NCBI GenBank assembly: GCA_958296045.1
Contig: CATQHT010000003.1
Span: forward strand, 1,003,246 to 1,067,245
Direction: 5' to 3'
Source of the DNA: Rhodothermales bacterium
GTDB lineage: Bacteria; Bacteroidota; Rhodothermia; Rhodothermales; Bin80
DNA length: 64,000 nucleotides
Shown here: positions 1-9,060 of the stretch, in pieces
How the letters are laid out: each line of letters starts with the position of its first letter
How positions within the stretch are numbered: the first letter of the stretch is position 1
Program-made: the position numbers and the translations under genes
The notes under the pieces: generated by a model
Database searches by the model: none
What the model was told of the DNA's origin: nothing
The model's input: only the letters and a program-made list of their open reading frames with translations

Positions 1-717
1 GTTGTAGCGGCCATGGTGGTTTCTCTCACGGGGAAAATAGTCGTCATAACACGACTGGAAATACTTGTTAAGCAAGAGGCCGACCTCCAGATGCACATGC
101 GCTCTTCGCCTGTTGATGCCGCGACCCGTGTATCCCAACAGGCCAAGCGGTTCCCCACGTCGCAAGTGATCTCCTACCCTGACGGAAATGGTCTTCAGGT
201 GTGCATACAGAGAGTAGTACGGTGAGCCATTCCACCAGTGTTCGACAACCACATACAGGCCGTAGCTCGACTGCAGGCTGACGCGATTTGCATAGACCAC
301 CACGCCATCAGAGATGCTGCGCACCTCATCTAGCGGCTCGCCACTGTCTGTGCGCCTTACAGGCTTAATGTCGATGCCCTCGTGAAACCGCGCGTATATC
401 ACGCCCCACCGGGTAATCGTTCCGTTGCGGACAAACCCGTAGCGCCCGCCGTTCCAGGCTGGCGCAAGGCCCCGCTTGGGCCTTCGATCGGTGTACATGT
501 AAAATGCCGGGCCGTCGCCTTCCCAGAGAGCCGTGTTATCAGTAGGCAATGTCAGCATTGCGGCACTGGAGTCGGGGATGGCCCGCGTCTGAGCCGCGAC
601 CATGTCCGTCGTTCCAACAGCCAAGAGCATGACGAACAGCTTCCAGGTCCGTGTCACACTGTGCCATTGCGCTAAAGAGCTCAATGTGGCGCCAACTGTT
701 GAAACCCGCCGCCTCAT
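1..717 (-). CDS. M23-family (LytM-like) metallopeptidase, 3' end outside window
   Basis: The reading frame is open from an ATG at 717 down to base 1, so the C-terminus is missing. After a hydrophobic leader (about residues 26-43, ending near VAAQT) the protein shows the M23 zinc site: HEGID (the HxxxD half) and, later, HVHLE (the HxH half), with the typical GLLGYTG strand between them. M23 enzymes cut peptidoglycan cross-bridges or act as murein-hydrolase regulators in the periplasm. A GTG at 657 would give a tidier signal peptide and may be the true start. It lies 66 bases downstream of the deformylase gene on the same strand and could share its transcript. The fold call is firm; substrate is not known. 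Confidence 0.85.
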   Translation of the reverse strand, partial: MRRRVSTVGATLSSLAQWHSVTRTWKLFVMLLAVGTTDMVAAQTRAIPDSSAAMLTLPTDNTALWEGDGPAFYMYTDRRPKRGLAPAWNGGRYGFVRNGTITRWGVIYARFHEGIDIKPVRRTDSGEPLDEVRSISDGVVVYANRVSLQSSYGLYVVVEHWWNGSPYYSLYAHLKTISVRVGDHLRRGEPLGLLGYTGRGINRRRAHVHLEVGLLLNKYFQSCYDDYFPRERNHHGRYN

Positions 718-783
718 CCGTTGCTCTGCCCCGCTACTGGGTGCACTGTAACTCAATACCTTGTAGCTCATGGGCAAAGAGAT

Positions 784-1371
784 TCAGGAAGCAGCAGAGG
801 TGCTCCGATATGCAGTCACAGGATACTCCGCCTCAACTTCGCCTCGCGCCACCTCCCTGAGCCGTCGCTTAAGAAGCGCACGCCGAAAAGAGCTCAGATA
901 ATCGATAAACAGGACTCCCTCCAAGTGATCGTATTCATGCTGGATCACCCGCGCCATCAGGCCATCAAATTCATTTGTATGCTTATTGAATTCGGCATCC
1001 CGGTATGCTACTCGAACCCTTTCGGGGCGCACCACCACTTCTCGCACGTCCGGGATGGACAGGCAGCCCTCTTCGAAATCTGACTCGTCTTCGCTCTCCC
1101 ACAGGATCGTCGGGTTGACAAATGCCAGCGGCTCCGATAGCCACTGGGCTTGGTGTTCCTCGTCTATGTCCTCACACAACGCGGACAGATCAACCACAAA
1201 GACGCGCTCCCGTCTTCCGATCTGGGGCGCTGCAAGCCCGATCCCATTGGCAGCCCGCACGGTGGCCGTTAAGTCCTCGAGAAGTTCGCCCAGCGCTTCG
1301 CTGTTTGCAGGCACCTTACGTGTTTGTGCCCGAAGCGCTGGGTCACCAAACAGGCGGATCGGCCGTACCAT
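784..1371 (-). CDS. def: peptide deformylase
   Basis: Removes the formyl group from the N-terminal methionine of new proteins, in the cytoplasm. All three family motifs are present in order: GIGLAAPQ at residues 43-50, EGCLS at 101-105 (metal-binding Cys) and HEYDH at 145-149 (two metal-binding His and the catalytic Glu). Length 195 aa is normal for bacterial type I enzymes. The start is the first ATG, directly before the conserved RPIRLFGDP segment. It is followed by the M23 peptidase and preceded by the DUF411 gene, all on the minus strand. Nothing looks damaged. Confidence 0.97.
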   Translation of the reverse strand: MVRPIRLFGDPALRAQTRKVPANSEALGELLEDLTATVRAANGIGLAAPQIGRRERVFVVDLSALCEDIDEEHQAQWLSEPLAFVNPTILWESEDESDFEEGCLSIPDVREVVVRPERVRVAYRDAEFNKHTNEFDGLMARVIQHEYDHLEGVLFIDYLSSFRRALLKRRLREVARGEVEAEYPVTAYRSTSAAS

Positions 1372-1385
1372 CGCGCAATTAAAGC

Positions 1386-1856
1386 CTATGGCATGATACG
1401 TTCATAGAGGGTAGACCCTTTCTCGTCGAATGCCAACACATCGTACGCAACGGGGTTGGGACCTTCCATACCCGGCGAACCTATGGGCATTCCCGGCACC
1501 GCCAGGCCCACCACGTCAGGCTTCTCCTCCAGCAATCGTCGGATCGACGCGATCGGCACATGCCCTTCAATCACGTAACGGTCGTCCACCACCGCGGTAT
1601 GGCAGGACTCGAGACCTCGGAGTACGCCATACTTCTTTTTGGTGGTCTGAAGCGCATCCGCGTTCTGGTTGATGGATTCCACCTCGTAGCCTGCCTCCTC
1701 GAGCAAGTCCGCCCACTTGATACAGCAGCCGCATGTGGGCGACTTGTACACCACTACGGCAGGGCCGCTGGTCGTTGGCTTCAGCATGTTCCATCCAATA
1801 GCTGCCGTAACGATCAGACAGGCGGCGAGCACGATCACTACGTAACGAGTCTTCAT
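1386..1856 (-). CDS. DUF411 membrane-anchored metal-binding protein
   Basis: A 156-aa protein with one N-terminal membrane segment (about residues 5-23) and a DUF411 domain. The domain starts with VVVYKSPTCGCC, giving a Cys cluster at C42, C44 and C45. A further SCHT (C85) and an EGHVP segment follow, and a PGMPIGSPGMEG loop lies near the C-terminus. DUF411 proteins are usually linked to copper or other soft-metal handling in the periplasm. That role is known for the family and not shown by anything else here, since no copper exporter or regulator lies nearby. The gene ends 14 bases before the deformylase start, so co-transcription is likely. Confidence 0.88.
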   Translation of the reverse strand: MKTRYVVIVLAACLIVTAAIGWNMLKPTTSGPAVVVYKSPTCGCCIKWADLLEEAGYEVESINQNADALQTTKKKYGVLRGLESCHTAVVDDRYVIEGHVPIASIRRLLEEKPDVVGLAVPGMPIGSPGMEGPNPVAYDVLAFDEKGSTLYERIMP

Positions 1857-1885
1857 GACACTTCGGGGCTAGATCACGTGTGCCG

Positions 1886-2872
1886 TCACTGCACGAGCTG
1901 ATCATAGGTGGTAAGGTGCGAAGGATCGACCTCCGCCAGGAGCGCATACGCCTGTGCACTCAGTGTCGATTGTTCAAAGACAGACGCCAGCTCCTGGTAT
2001 TTGGTAGAAAAGAAGATGTCAAAGACGTACTGCCGGGCCAAGTCGTCGTAAAGCGCTTTCATGGTGCTGAGCACGCCCATCACTGCAGCGCGGGCCGCGT
2101 CCACGTCTTTGGTGAAGTGATCTAGGCCGTCAAAGTGATACGTGAAGTAGGCTTCCCGCAGCGGCCTGAACCGCGGGCCCGTTATCTGGTCCACAAGGCG
2201 GGACCGGCTGTCGGGATCCACCCCGCTCCATCCGGCTCCATTGGCCGAAGTGGCAGCCTGCTGGATGCGGCGTGCCTTCTGAAAAAACTCTTCTCCGCCA
2301 AATTCGCTGAACGAGTCGTAATCATAGCCGAGCATGATATACGCATAGTAGTCCAGCACAGAAGTAAGGTGGTTGTACCGTTCCGTTTCAAAAACGAGCG
2401 GCGTGCCTTGTGCGAAGGCGAACTCCCACTTTGAATCATTGACCTGCAGCAGGGTGGTTTTGGCTGTTGTACCGTATATCGGGCGTGTGCTGGTCAGCAC
2501 CAGTTGTGCCCGGAAGGTGGTCTGCGTGTATGCTTCCAGAAAGACGATTTGCAGCGAGCAGTCGATAAGCTCATGCAACTCAAAACGGTCATCGGTCCAG
2601 GTATTCTCGTTGATATACTCCTGGATCAGCGGACCGAGGTTTCTGAGAAAATCGAATCCCGACCCTTCCAGCTGCCTATAGTTGACCCTGACGCCACACT
2701 GAAATTCGCGCCCCCAAGCCTGGGGGACCGCCATAGTGCAGGTCAAGAGCAGCAGCAGCAGGCGTGACAAAAAGCGGGCAGGCACGTTGGCGAAGAACGG
2801 TTGTAGAGGGCATAAACCCGTATTGCAGACCGACGGTTTCCTAGGGTGTGTATCGGTCACCGAAACGTCCAT
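1886..2872 (-). CDS. PorD-like DUF4835 protein, probable T9SS-associated
   Basis: 328 aa, secreted. A strong hydrophobic stretch RLLLLLLTCTMAV precedes the mature start REFQC. The body matches the DUF4835/PorD pattern: an opening CGVRVNYRQLEG, a central LDYYAYIMLGYDYDSFS and a C-terminal helical part. In Bacteroidota this family belongs to the type IX secretion apparatus or gliding machinery; the T9SS-tailed LRR protein in this window agrees with that. The ATG at 2872 overlaps the upstream gene by 16 bases and gives an unusually long leader. A GTG at 2785 would give a cleaner signal peptide. The neighbour order (large outer-membrane barrel protein, then PorD) suggests an envelope operon. Confidence 0.82.
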   Translation of the reverse strand: MDVSVTDTHPRKPSVCNTGLCPLQPFFANVPARFLSRLLLLLLTCTMAVPQAWGREFQCGVRVNYRQLEGSGFDFLRNLGPLIQEYINENTWTDDRFELHELIDCSLQIVFLEAYTQTTFRAQLVLTSTRPIYGTTAKTTLLQVNDSKWEFAFAQGTPLVFETERYNHLTSVLDYYAYIMLGYDYDSFSEFGGEEFFQKARRIQQAATSANGAGWSGVDPDSRSRLVDQITGPRFRPLREAYFTYHFDGLDHFTKDVDAARAAVMGVLSTMKALYDDLARQYVFDIFFSTKYQELASVFEQSTLSAQAYALLAEVDPSHLTTYDQLVQ

Positions 2873-5721
2873 CGGATCTGCCGGGAACCCGGATGGTATG
2901 CGCCACCCACTCGGAGCTGGAGATTTATGTGGTGCGCCACGCGAATGTCAAGGCCTAGCCCAGCGCCCGCGCTGCGGTAAGTCTCCTGTGGCCTATGGCC
3001 AAACAGCGCCTCTGCAAACGCGTAGGCATATAGCACTTTCAGGTACACCGGCACGATCACCAGTCCGTTGTCCGCAAACCACAGAGGCTGTATTGCAAGG
3101 GCATCGACCCCGTAATAGGTGCGGCTTCGGAGCCTTCCGTCTTCGAAGCCGCGCGGCGCGAAGTGGCTTGGACTGTACAGCTGCGCCCGGTTTTGCGCGA
3201 CCAGAGTCGCTTGGATACGCAGCCCGGTGTGGTATTGTTTGGAAAGTGACCAATAGTGTCCCAGCCGCGCGAGCACCGCACGCCGGGGCTGTGCCCGGCC
3301 GTCCCACAGGTCCAGGTCGGACGACACATTCAGCACGCTGCCGCTGTTAGGCATCAGATCGCGCGTATTGCGGCTGATACGATAGCGCAACAGGGCCGCA
3401 GGACCGACCGAATAGCGTCCTTGAAACGTGCGCCAGCTTCGCGGCAGCTGCGGGAGTATAGTCCCTGGCAGCGCAATCAGGCGGTTCTGTGCTAGCGTCT
3501 GCTCAAGCCGCAGGTGCAGTGACGTGCTGCGCACGTTGGATTCCAAGAATACCGGCAGGCTCAGGTTCAGGCGCACCCCCCGCCAAGCCTGTCCCCATAC
3601 GCCAAGGACGGTATCGCTGTGATCACGGTAGAGCACCGAAGCAGCGCGGGCCTTAGAATACAGCTCAATGTCGGTCTGGAGCACATGCACATGCGTAGCC
3701 GCGGCCATAGAGACCCACAGGCGCGCCGCCTGGTAGTGTGCTCCCAGGCTGTAGGTCCATCGGCGAAGCGGGTCTGCCCCCTGGAGCGCCATTCCGGGCC
3801 CAAAGCCCAGCGGTCCGCTCCACACGGTGCCGTCGCCACTGTCGGTCCACGAAGGAAGCAGCGTGCGGGGCGCTAGGTACCTCAACGGACGATAGGGCAC
3901 GGGTGCATCGTGGCTGGCATCTGCCGCTGCAGGCATGAGGGGCGCTGAGGTTTCCTCGCCGGTATGCATCGCGGGCGCCACCGGTCGCGCGAGAGCCAAA
4001 TCAAATGGAATAACTCGAAGCTCATAACGCTCGTGCCCGTATTCCACATAAGCCAGCGTCGATGCGTCCGGCGAAATACTAGGCTCCATCGCGCCAAAGG
4101 GTACATTGGTGAGCTGCACTAGGCCGCTGACCGTAGCGCAGTAGATGTTGGATACTCCTCCCAGGTCCGCGGCAAAGAAAAGGTCCTGTCCATGCCAGAA
4201 GATGTCGTACACCGATGCATCCCGGAAGACGATCCAGGGCTCGAGGTCGGGCGCGCCCTCGCTCGGCCACGACGCCCGCCAAATTCCCTGGCGTCCCCCC
4301 TGCCGAAGGACCAGCGCCACTTCGCGGCCATCAGGGGCAGGCGCTAACTGCACGATGGTGCTACGCGGCCAAGCGGCGACGGGCTCAGCCTCGTCGTCAC
4401 GTAGGCGCACCCAGCGGGTAAACTGTCCCCGGTTCTGTATCGCCCACCGCTCCGTGCCCGCATCCACGGGAAAGAAGACGCGCTTGCCGCGTGTCAGACG
4501 TTCGGCCCTGCCAGATGCCATATCCAGGCGGAATGCATCGGCCACCCACTGCGTTGCTACATGGCGACTGCGAACATAGCGAGAGAAGAGCAGCACGGAC
4601 CCGCCTGAGGCCACAGAATAGGCACCATCCCCGGTCACGGCATGGAATGCCAACGGCCGCATCGCCCTCGTAGTGATGTTAACCACATAGAAGCCGGTGC
4701 GCAGGTTGTATCCAGAGGCATAGACCACCACTGTGCTGTCGGTGAGCCATTGCGGGCGCCTAACACGCCAGCCCTGCTCGGACACGATCGGGCGTCCGCG
4801 GACCAGGTCACCCAGGCGCCCCAGGCGCGTCGATTCCTGCTGTTGCATGGCCTGCCTTACGGCGCGGCCCAGCCTCCACGGACTAGTGCCCGTTCCGTGC
4901 CACAGCTCAAGGCCGGTCCCCAGGAACGGAAACCGGTAATGTAGCGCCCGGACTTTGCGAAAAAACGCTCCGTCATCTGATGCAGCGAGGTGAGCAAACA
5001 GGTTGGCACCACCACTGTAGTGCCGATCGGCGGGATACGTGTACGCGGGTGCTTCGAGCATCTGCGCCAGCGTCCATGGCCTGCCAGAGGCCATAGCCGC
5101 ACGGATCTTCATCTGGAACTGCGCGAAGTTGAGCCGCCCTGCCCCTTCCTCCAGCGAGCTTTCGTAGTAGACGGCCGCGCCTTCTGAAAGCCCGGGGGGC
5201 AGCCCCAGATTAAGGGATCGTGCAAGATCAGGCGACACCCACCGAAGCACAGTTCCTACTCCAAACTCGCCTCCAGCGTCGGCTTGCGCAGCATGCACTA
5301 ATTCATGTGGCGCCACGGCCTGCATCCAGGACGTATAGCGTGCGGAAAGCCGGCTGCCCTGGATGCCCGCCGTCTCTATCTCCTGCCGAAAAGGCAGTGT
5401 GGTCACCAGCCCGTTGCTGCGGTCGTTGTATGCGTTGAGCACCACAGGCATGCGCATCGTGCGGGCATGTCCAGTCAGGGCCTGGGTTCCGGGCAGCTCA
5501 CGTTCGAGGATGGCGGCGGCCGCTCTGGCTTCCGCGTAGGCCCCATCTTCGAAAATGATGCGGAAGTGCTCGCTGCTAAGCACCTGGTAACGGATGCCAG
5601 GCGGCCTGGGGGCAGGCTGGTACAGCCGGGATCGATCGGGGATCTGCGCGGCAGCTGCATGGGGCAGCAACAGCGCAGTAGTGGCCAGGAGTAGGGCCGT
5701 GAAGCAGCTTTGGCGGGCCAT
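2857..5721 (-). CDS. gluzincin-like HExxH protein with PD40 propeller and C-terminal outer-membrane barrel
   Basis: A large secreted protein (954 aa from the ATG used here). Residue numbers below count from an ATG at 5763; I chose 5721 because the earlier one lies only 8 bases from the tRNA-Ser gene and would lengthen the signal peptide pointlessly. Three parts can be read. First, a peptidase-like domain with HELVH at 153-157 and a candidate third zinc ligand in GLSEGAAVYYE (E194), the HExxH-37-E spacing of gluzincins. Second, a WD40/TolB-like propeller from about 300 to 620 with repeated SPDASTLAY-type strands. Third, a beta-rich C-terminal 320 residues resembling Omp85/surface-antigen barrels (GSVLNVSSDLDLWDGR; final Arg after Phe). 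It probably sits in the outer membrane with the protease outside or in the periplasm. Substrate unknown. Confidence 0.8.
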   Translation of the reverse strand: MARQSCFTALLLATTALLLPHAAAAQIPDRSRLYQPAPRPPGIRYQVLSSEHFRIIFEDGAYAEARAAAAILERELPGTQALTGHARTMRMPVVLNAYNDRSNGLVTTLPFRQEIETAGIQGSRLSARYTSWMQAVAPHELVHAAQADAGGEFGVGTVLRWVSPDLARSLNLGLPPGLSEGAAVYYESSLEEGAGRLNFAQFQMKIRAAMASGRPWTLAQMLEAPAYTYPADRHYSGGANLFAHLAASDDGAFFRKVRALHYRFPFLGTGLELWHGTGTSPWRLGRAVRQAMQQQESTRLGRLGDLVRGRPIVSEQGWRVRRPQWLTDSTVVVYASGYNLRTGFYVVNITTRAMRPLAFHAVTGDGAYSVASGGSVLLFSRYVRSRHVATQWVADAFRLDMASGRAERLTRGKRVFFPVDAGTERWAIQNRGQFTRWVRLRDDEAEPVAAWPRSTIVQLAPAPDGREVALVLRQGGRQGIWRASWPSEGAPDLEPWIVFRDASVYDIFWHGQDLFFAADLGGVSNIYCATVSGLVQLTNVPFGAMEPSISPDASTLAYVEYGHERYELRVIPFDLALARPVAPAMHTGEETSAPLMPAAADASHDAPVPYRPLRYLAPRTLLPSWTDSGDGTVWSGPLGFGPGMALQGADPLRRWTYSLGAHYQAARLWVSMAAATHVHVLQTDIELYSKARAASVLYRDHSDTVLGVWGQAWRGVRLNLSLPVFLESNVRSTSLHLRLEQTLAQNRLIALPGTILPQLPRSWRTFQGRYSVGPAALLRYRISRNTRDLMPNSGSVLNVSSDLDLWDGRAQPRRAVLARLGHYWSLSKQYHTGLRIQATLVAQNRAQLYSPSHFAPRGFEDGRLRSRTYYGVDALAIQPLWFADNGLVIVPVYLKVLYAYAFAEALFGHRPQETYRSAGAGLGLDIRVAHHINLQLRVGGAYHPGSRQIRWTFR

Positions 5722-5770
5722 GGTGCCGCTTGATGCGCACATCAGATGAGCTTCTCCCTCCAATCAAGCG

Positions 5771-5857
5771 CGGAGGGGGAGGGATTCGAACCCCCGGTAG
5801 GCGCATGCCTACAATGGTTTTCGAGACCACCCCGTTCGACCGCTCCGGCACCCCTCC
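5771..5857 (-). tRNA. tRNA-Ser (anticodon CGA)
   Basis: 87 nt on the minus strand. The acceptor stem GGAGGGG pairs with CCCCTCC, followed by discriminator G; no CCA is encoded. The anticodon loop is CTCGAAA, giving anticodon CGA for UCG codons. A long variable arm (GTAGGC-GCAT-GCCTAC) is the hallmark of tRNA-Ser. The T-loop TTCGAAT is intact. It lies between alaS and the protease/propeller/barrel gene, all on the minus strand. Confidence 0.97.
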
Positions 5858-5969
5858 GTGGGGAATGCAACGCCACACTGCAGACCATGTTGCGCCTCTG
5901 CCGTATTTGCCGCCGTGGCAGTCAACAGGCACGCCTTGCTACGCCTGTAGGCCCCTTAGAAAGCTCGAA

Positions 5970-8846
5970 TTATCCGGCCGATTCGAGGTGCGCACCCACT
6001 AGGTGCTGTGCATGGCCCAGCGCCGCATCGAGCTTTTCTGGGCTGCGCCCGCCCGCGGTCGCCAGATGGGGTCGCCCGCCACCGCCGCCATCGATCTGCC
6101 GGGCAAGGTTTCCTACGATGGTGCTTGCGTTGTTGCCTTCTGCTACCAGATCGTCGGACACGGTAGCAACGAGATACGCTTTGCCGCCACCCGGGTCAGC
6201 GGCTCCTAGCACGCCGACACTTCCAGCGCCCAGGCGACGCCGCAGCTCCTCGCCCAACTTGCGGAGCGCACCCATCTTCACGTCGGCTACGCGCCCTATT
6301 GCGATGCGCCGCGCACCTACACGCACCGCAGCACGCACCAGTCCATCGAGACTCTGGGCCAGTCGCTCGTTGTGCAGTTGCTCCACCTCTTTTTGCAGCG
6401 CCTTGTTGGATTGCTGCAACGCCGCCACCTGTTCGGCCACCGGGCCGGGTGACCGCTTCAGCTGCCGCCGCACGTCACCAAGCGCTGCCAGCTCTTTCTG
6501 TACCAGATCTACGGCGTCTATCCCAGTGACGGCCTCCACGCGCCGCACGCCGGCCGCTACAGATCCTTCGGACCGAATCAGCAGAAGCCCGAGCTCTCCA
6601 GTAGCCTCCACATGGGTTCCGCCACACAGCTCCACGGAGAAGTCCTCGTCGAACATCACCACACGCACATGGCTGCCGTATTTTTCGCCGAACAGCGCTG
6701 TGGCACCACGACGGAGGGCCTCCTGCAATGGCACATGCGATTCTATAGCCGCTTGCACGTTGCGCTGAATCAGCTCATTGATATGGATCTGGATATGGCG
6801 CAGCACATCCGGCTTGACCCGCTCATAGTGACTGAAATCAAAGCGCAGATAGCCAGGGGCCACCAATGAGCCCTTTTGCGCCACCCCCGGACCCAGCACT
6901 TTGCGCAAAGCGCCGTGTAGAAGGTGTGTAGCCGTATGGTGCTTGCATATCCGCTGGCGACGTCCGTGGGCCACTTCCGCACGGACCGCGCCCACGATGT
7001 GCTCTGGAAGGCGCTCCACCATGTGGCAAGTCCGGCCCCTGACCACCTGGGTGTCGGTCACCTCGATCGTTTCGCCACCAATGCGGAGCACGCCGGTGTC
7101 GCCCACCTGGCCTCCCATCTCTGCATAGAAGGGAGTAGCGTCCAGCACGACCATAAAGGGTTTGGCCCGGTGCAGCGCGCGCACTGAAAGGCCTGTCACG
7201 GTGAGCTCATCGTAGCCCAGAAACTTCGAGTCATCGCCAGCGCTTACGGTCTGCCAATTCGTGCGCCCTTTGTCGGTCTTGAGCGCAACATTTTTGGTAT
7301 GCAGGTCGCGCCTAGCCCGCTCCATTTGTCTGGCCATCAACTTGTTGTAACCCCGCTTGTCGACGTTGAGGTCACGCTCGCGCGCCAACAGCTGTGTCAG
7401 GTCCAGAGGAAAACCGTACGTGTCATGCAGCAGGAAGGCCAGCTCACCTGGTATCTTGCCTCGGGATGCGACCTGCACAAAGGCGCGGATCGCCTTTTCT
7501 TTGCCTCGGCTTGTCCCGTAGGAATGACGCAAGAGGGTCTTAGCCCGCGGTTCATCGGCTAGACGCGACTTTGCCACCCGTTGAGCGTCGGCATCTCCGT
7601 GCGTCAAAGCAGACACGTACGGTACCATCGTTTCAAACATTTCGATGCCTTTGCCCAACGTCTGCAGAAACGCTCTTTCCTCGCCGCGGATAACCTTCCT
7701 TATTCGTTCCTGATGGTGCACAAGCTCCAGGTACTGGTTGCCCATAGTCTGGACCAGCGGCTCGACCAGCTGATGCAGGAATGGTTCTCTAAAGCCGAGC
7801 GCCGTATACCCATAGCGCGCGGCCCGCCGCAGGATCCGGCGAATCACATAGGGACGCCCCAGGTTGCCGGGGATCACGCCATCCGCTATAGCAAATGCTA
7901 TCGCCCGGATGTGGTCCGCCACGACGCGCATGGCCACGCGAAGCTCCCTTCTTTTCTCTGTATCCTTGACATCCATGTCATCATATCCACGGACGCCTGC
8001 GATTTCGGCCAGCGCCACGATGCGTGCCATCAGTGGCACGAACAGGTCCGTGTCGTAGGTGCTGGGGGTATGCTGCAGCACGGCCACGAGCCTTTCCAGC
8101 CCCATACCTGTATCGACATGTCGCGCGGCCAGCGGCTCCAGGACGCCCCCCGAGACGGCATTGAACTGGATAAATACCAAGTTCCAGAGCTCGATGACGC
8201 GTGGATCATCCTGGTTAACCAGTTTGCGGCCTGGCACGCGAGCACGCTCTTCGTCGGATCTCAGGTCCACATGGATTTCTGAGCACGGACCGCAGGGCCC
8301 TGTGTCCCCCATCATCCAGAAGTTGTGCTTAGTAGAGCAGTACAAGAGCCGCTCTCCAGGAAGGTGGCGGCGCCAGTATGTGGCCGCTTTTTCATCCGCC
8401 CTTAGGCCCAGGGTACTGTCGCCGCGATGCACGGTGGCGTACAGTCGGTCCTTGCTTAGTCCCCATCGCTCGGTCAATAGCTCCCAAGCCCAGGCGATCG
8501 CTTCCTTTTTGAAGTAATTGCCAAAGCTCCAGTTGCCCAGCATCTCAAAGAATGTGTGGTGGTACGTATCAAGGCCCACCTCTTCGAGGTCGTTGTGCTT
8601 GCCCGACACGCGCAGGCATTTCTGGGAGTCTGCGGCGCGCAGGTACGGACGCGATCCTGTTCCCAGGAACACATCTTTGAACTGGTTCATTCCCGCGTTG
8701 ATGAACAGTAGCGAAGGATCGTCCTCTGGCACGAGCGGTGCACTGGGGACGATGGTATGCTGTTTCTGGGCGAAGAAGTCCAGAAACTCCTCGCGAATCT
8801 GAGCAGCTGTGCGGCGCGGCGGTGTTTTGCGGTCGCTTTGTGGCAT
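5970..8846 (-). CDS. alaS: alanine--tRNA ligase
   Basis: Charges tRNA-Ala in the cytoplasm. 958 aa, somewhat longer than the E. coli enzyme (about 876 aa). The order is class II catalytic domain (RTAAQIREEFLDFF, LLFINAGMNQFKD, FEMLGNWSFG), a tRNA-recognition middle, an editing domain with the HTATHLLHGAL zinc motif and the later CGGTHVEATGELG, and a C-terminal DHHA1 oligomerisation domain (GGGGGRPHLATAGG). The start is the first ATG in a standard N-terminus. Transcribed away from the DUF4097 gene across a short intergenic region (8847-9060) that must hold both promoters. No damage seen. Confidence 0.97.
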   Translation of the reverse strand: MPQSDRKTPPRRTAAQIREEFLDFFAQKQHTIVPSAPLVPEDDPSLLFINAGMNQFKDVFLGTGSRPYLRAADSQKCLRVSGKHNDLEEVGLDTYHHTFFEMLGNWSFGNYFKKEAIAWAWELLTERWGLSKDRLYATVHRGDSTLGLRADEKAATYWRRHLPGERLLYCSTKHNFWMMGDTGPCGPCSEIHVDLRSDEERARVPGRKLVNQDDPRVIELWNLVFIQFNAVSGGVLEPLAARHVDTGMGLERLVAVLQHTPSTYDTDLFVPLMARIVALAEIAGVRGYDDMDVKDTEKRRELRVAMRVVADHIRAIAFAIADGVIPGNLGRPYVIRRILRRAARYGYTALGFREPFLHQLVEPLVQTMGNQYLELVHHQERIRKVIRGEERAFLQTLGKGIEMFETMVPYVSALTHGDADAQRVAKSRLADEPRAKTLLRHSYGTSRGKEKAIRAFVQVASRGKIPGELAFLLHDTYGFPLDLTQLLARERDLNVDKRGYNKLMARQMERARRDLHTKNVALKTDKGRTNWQTVSAGDDSKFLGYDELTVTGLSVRALHRAKPFMVVLDATPFYAEMGGQVGDTGVLRIGGETIEVTDTQVVRGRTCHMVERLPEHIVGAVRAEVAHGRRQRICKHHTATHLLHGALRKVLGPGVAQKGSLVAPGYLRFDFSHYERVKPDVLRHIQIHINELIQRNVQAAIESHVPLQEALRRGATALFGEKYGSHVRVVMFDEDFSVELCGGTHVEATGELGLLLIRSEGSVAAGVRRVEAVTGIDAVDLVQKELAALGDVRRQLKRSPGPVAEQVAALQQSNKALQKEVEQLHNERLAQSLDGLVRAAVRVGARRIAIGRVADVKMGALRKLGEELRRRLGAGSVGVLGAADPGGGKAYLVATVSDDLVAEGNNASTIVGNLARQIDGGGGGRPHLATAGGRSPEKLDAALGHAQHLVGAHLESAG

Positions 8847-9060
8847 ATACGGTCAAAATGGCACGATTCAGATATACGTATTCTAACCCCGTTTTGTGCC
8901 TAGCAACGACCGCTTCCTTGGTGGCATTGTTCTTGCATCTCAAGCCGCTGTTGCCGCTCCTGCTGAGCGTGTTGCTGTGTCCGCCAACAGGGATGCCATT
9001 GGCCGGAACCCGTGGAGCTCGTCTCCGTACTGTACGCCCCATCACCTTTTGGTTTGGTCT

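Noticed and set aside
5722-5763. Upstream ATG (5763) as start of the protease/propeller/barrel gene
   Set aside because: It lies 8 bases from the tRNA-Ser 3' end and puts 14 polar residues before a complete signal peptide that starts at 5721.
5746-6768. 340-codon plus-strand open frame
   Set aside because: It runs antisense to the tRNA-Ser and the end of alaS, has low-complexity Ser/Arg/Pro composition, and is a shadow of alaS codon usage.
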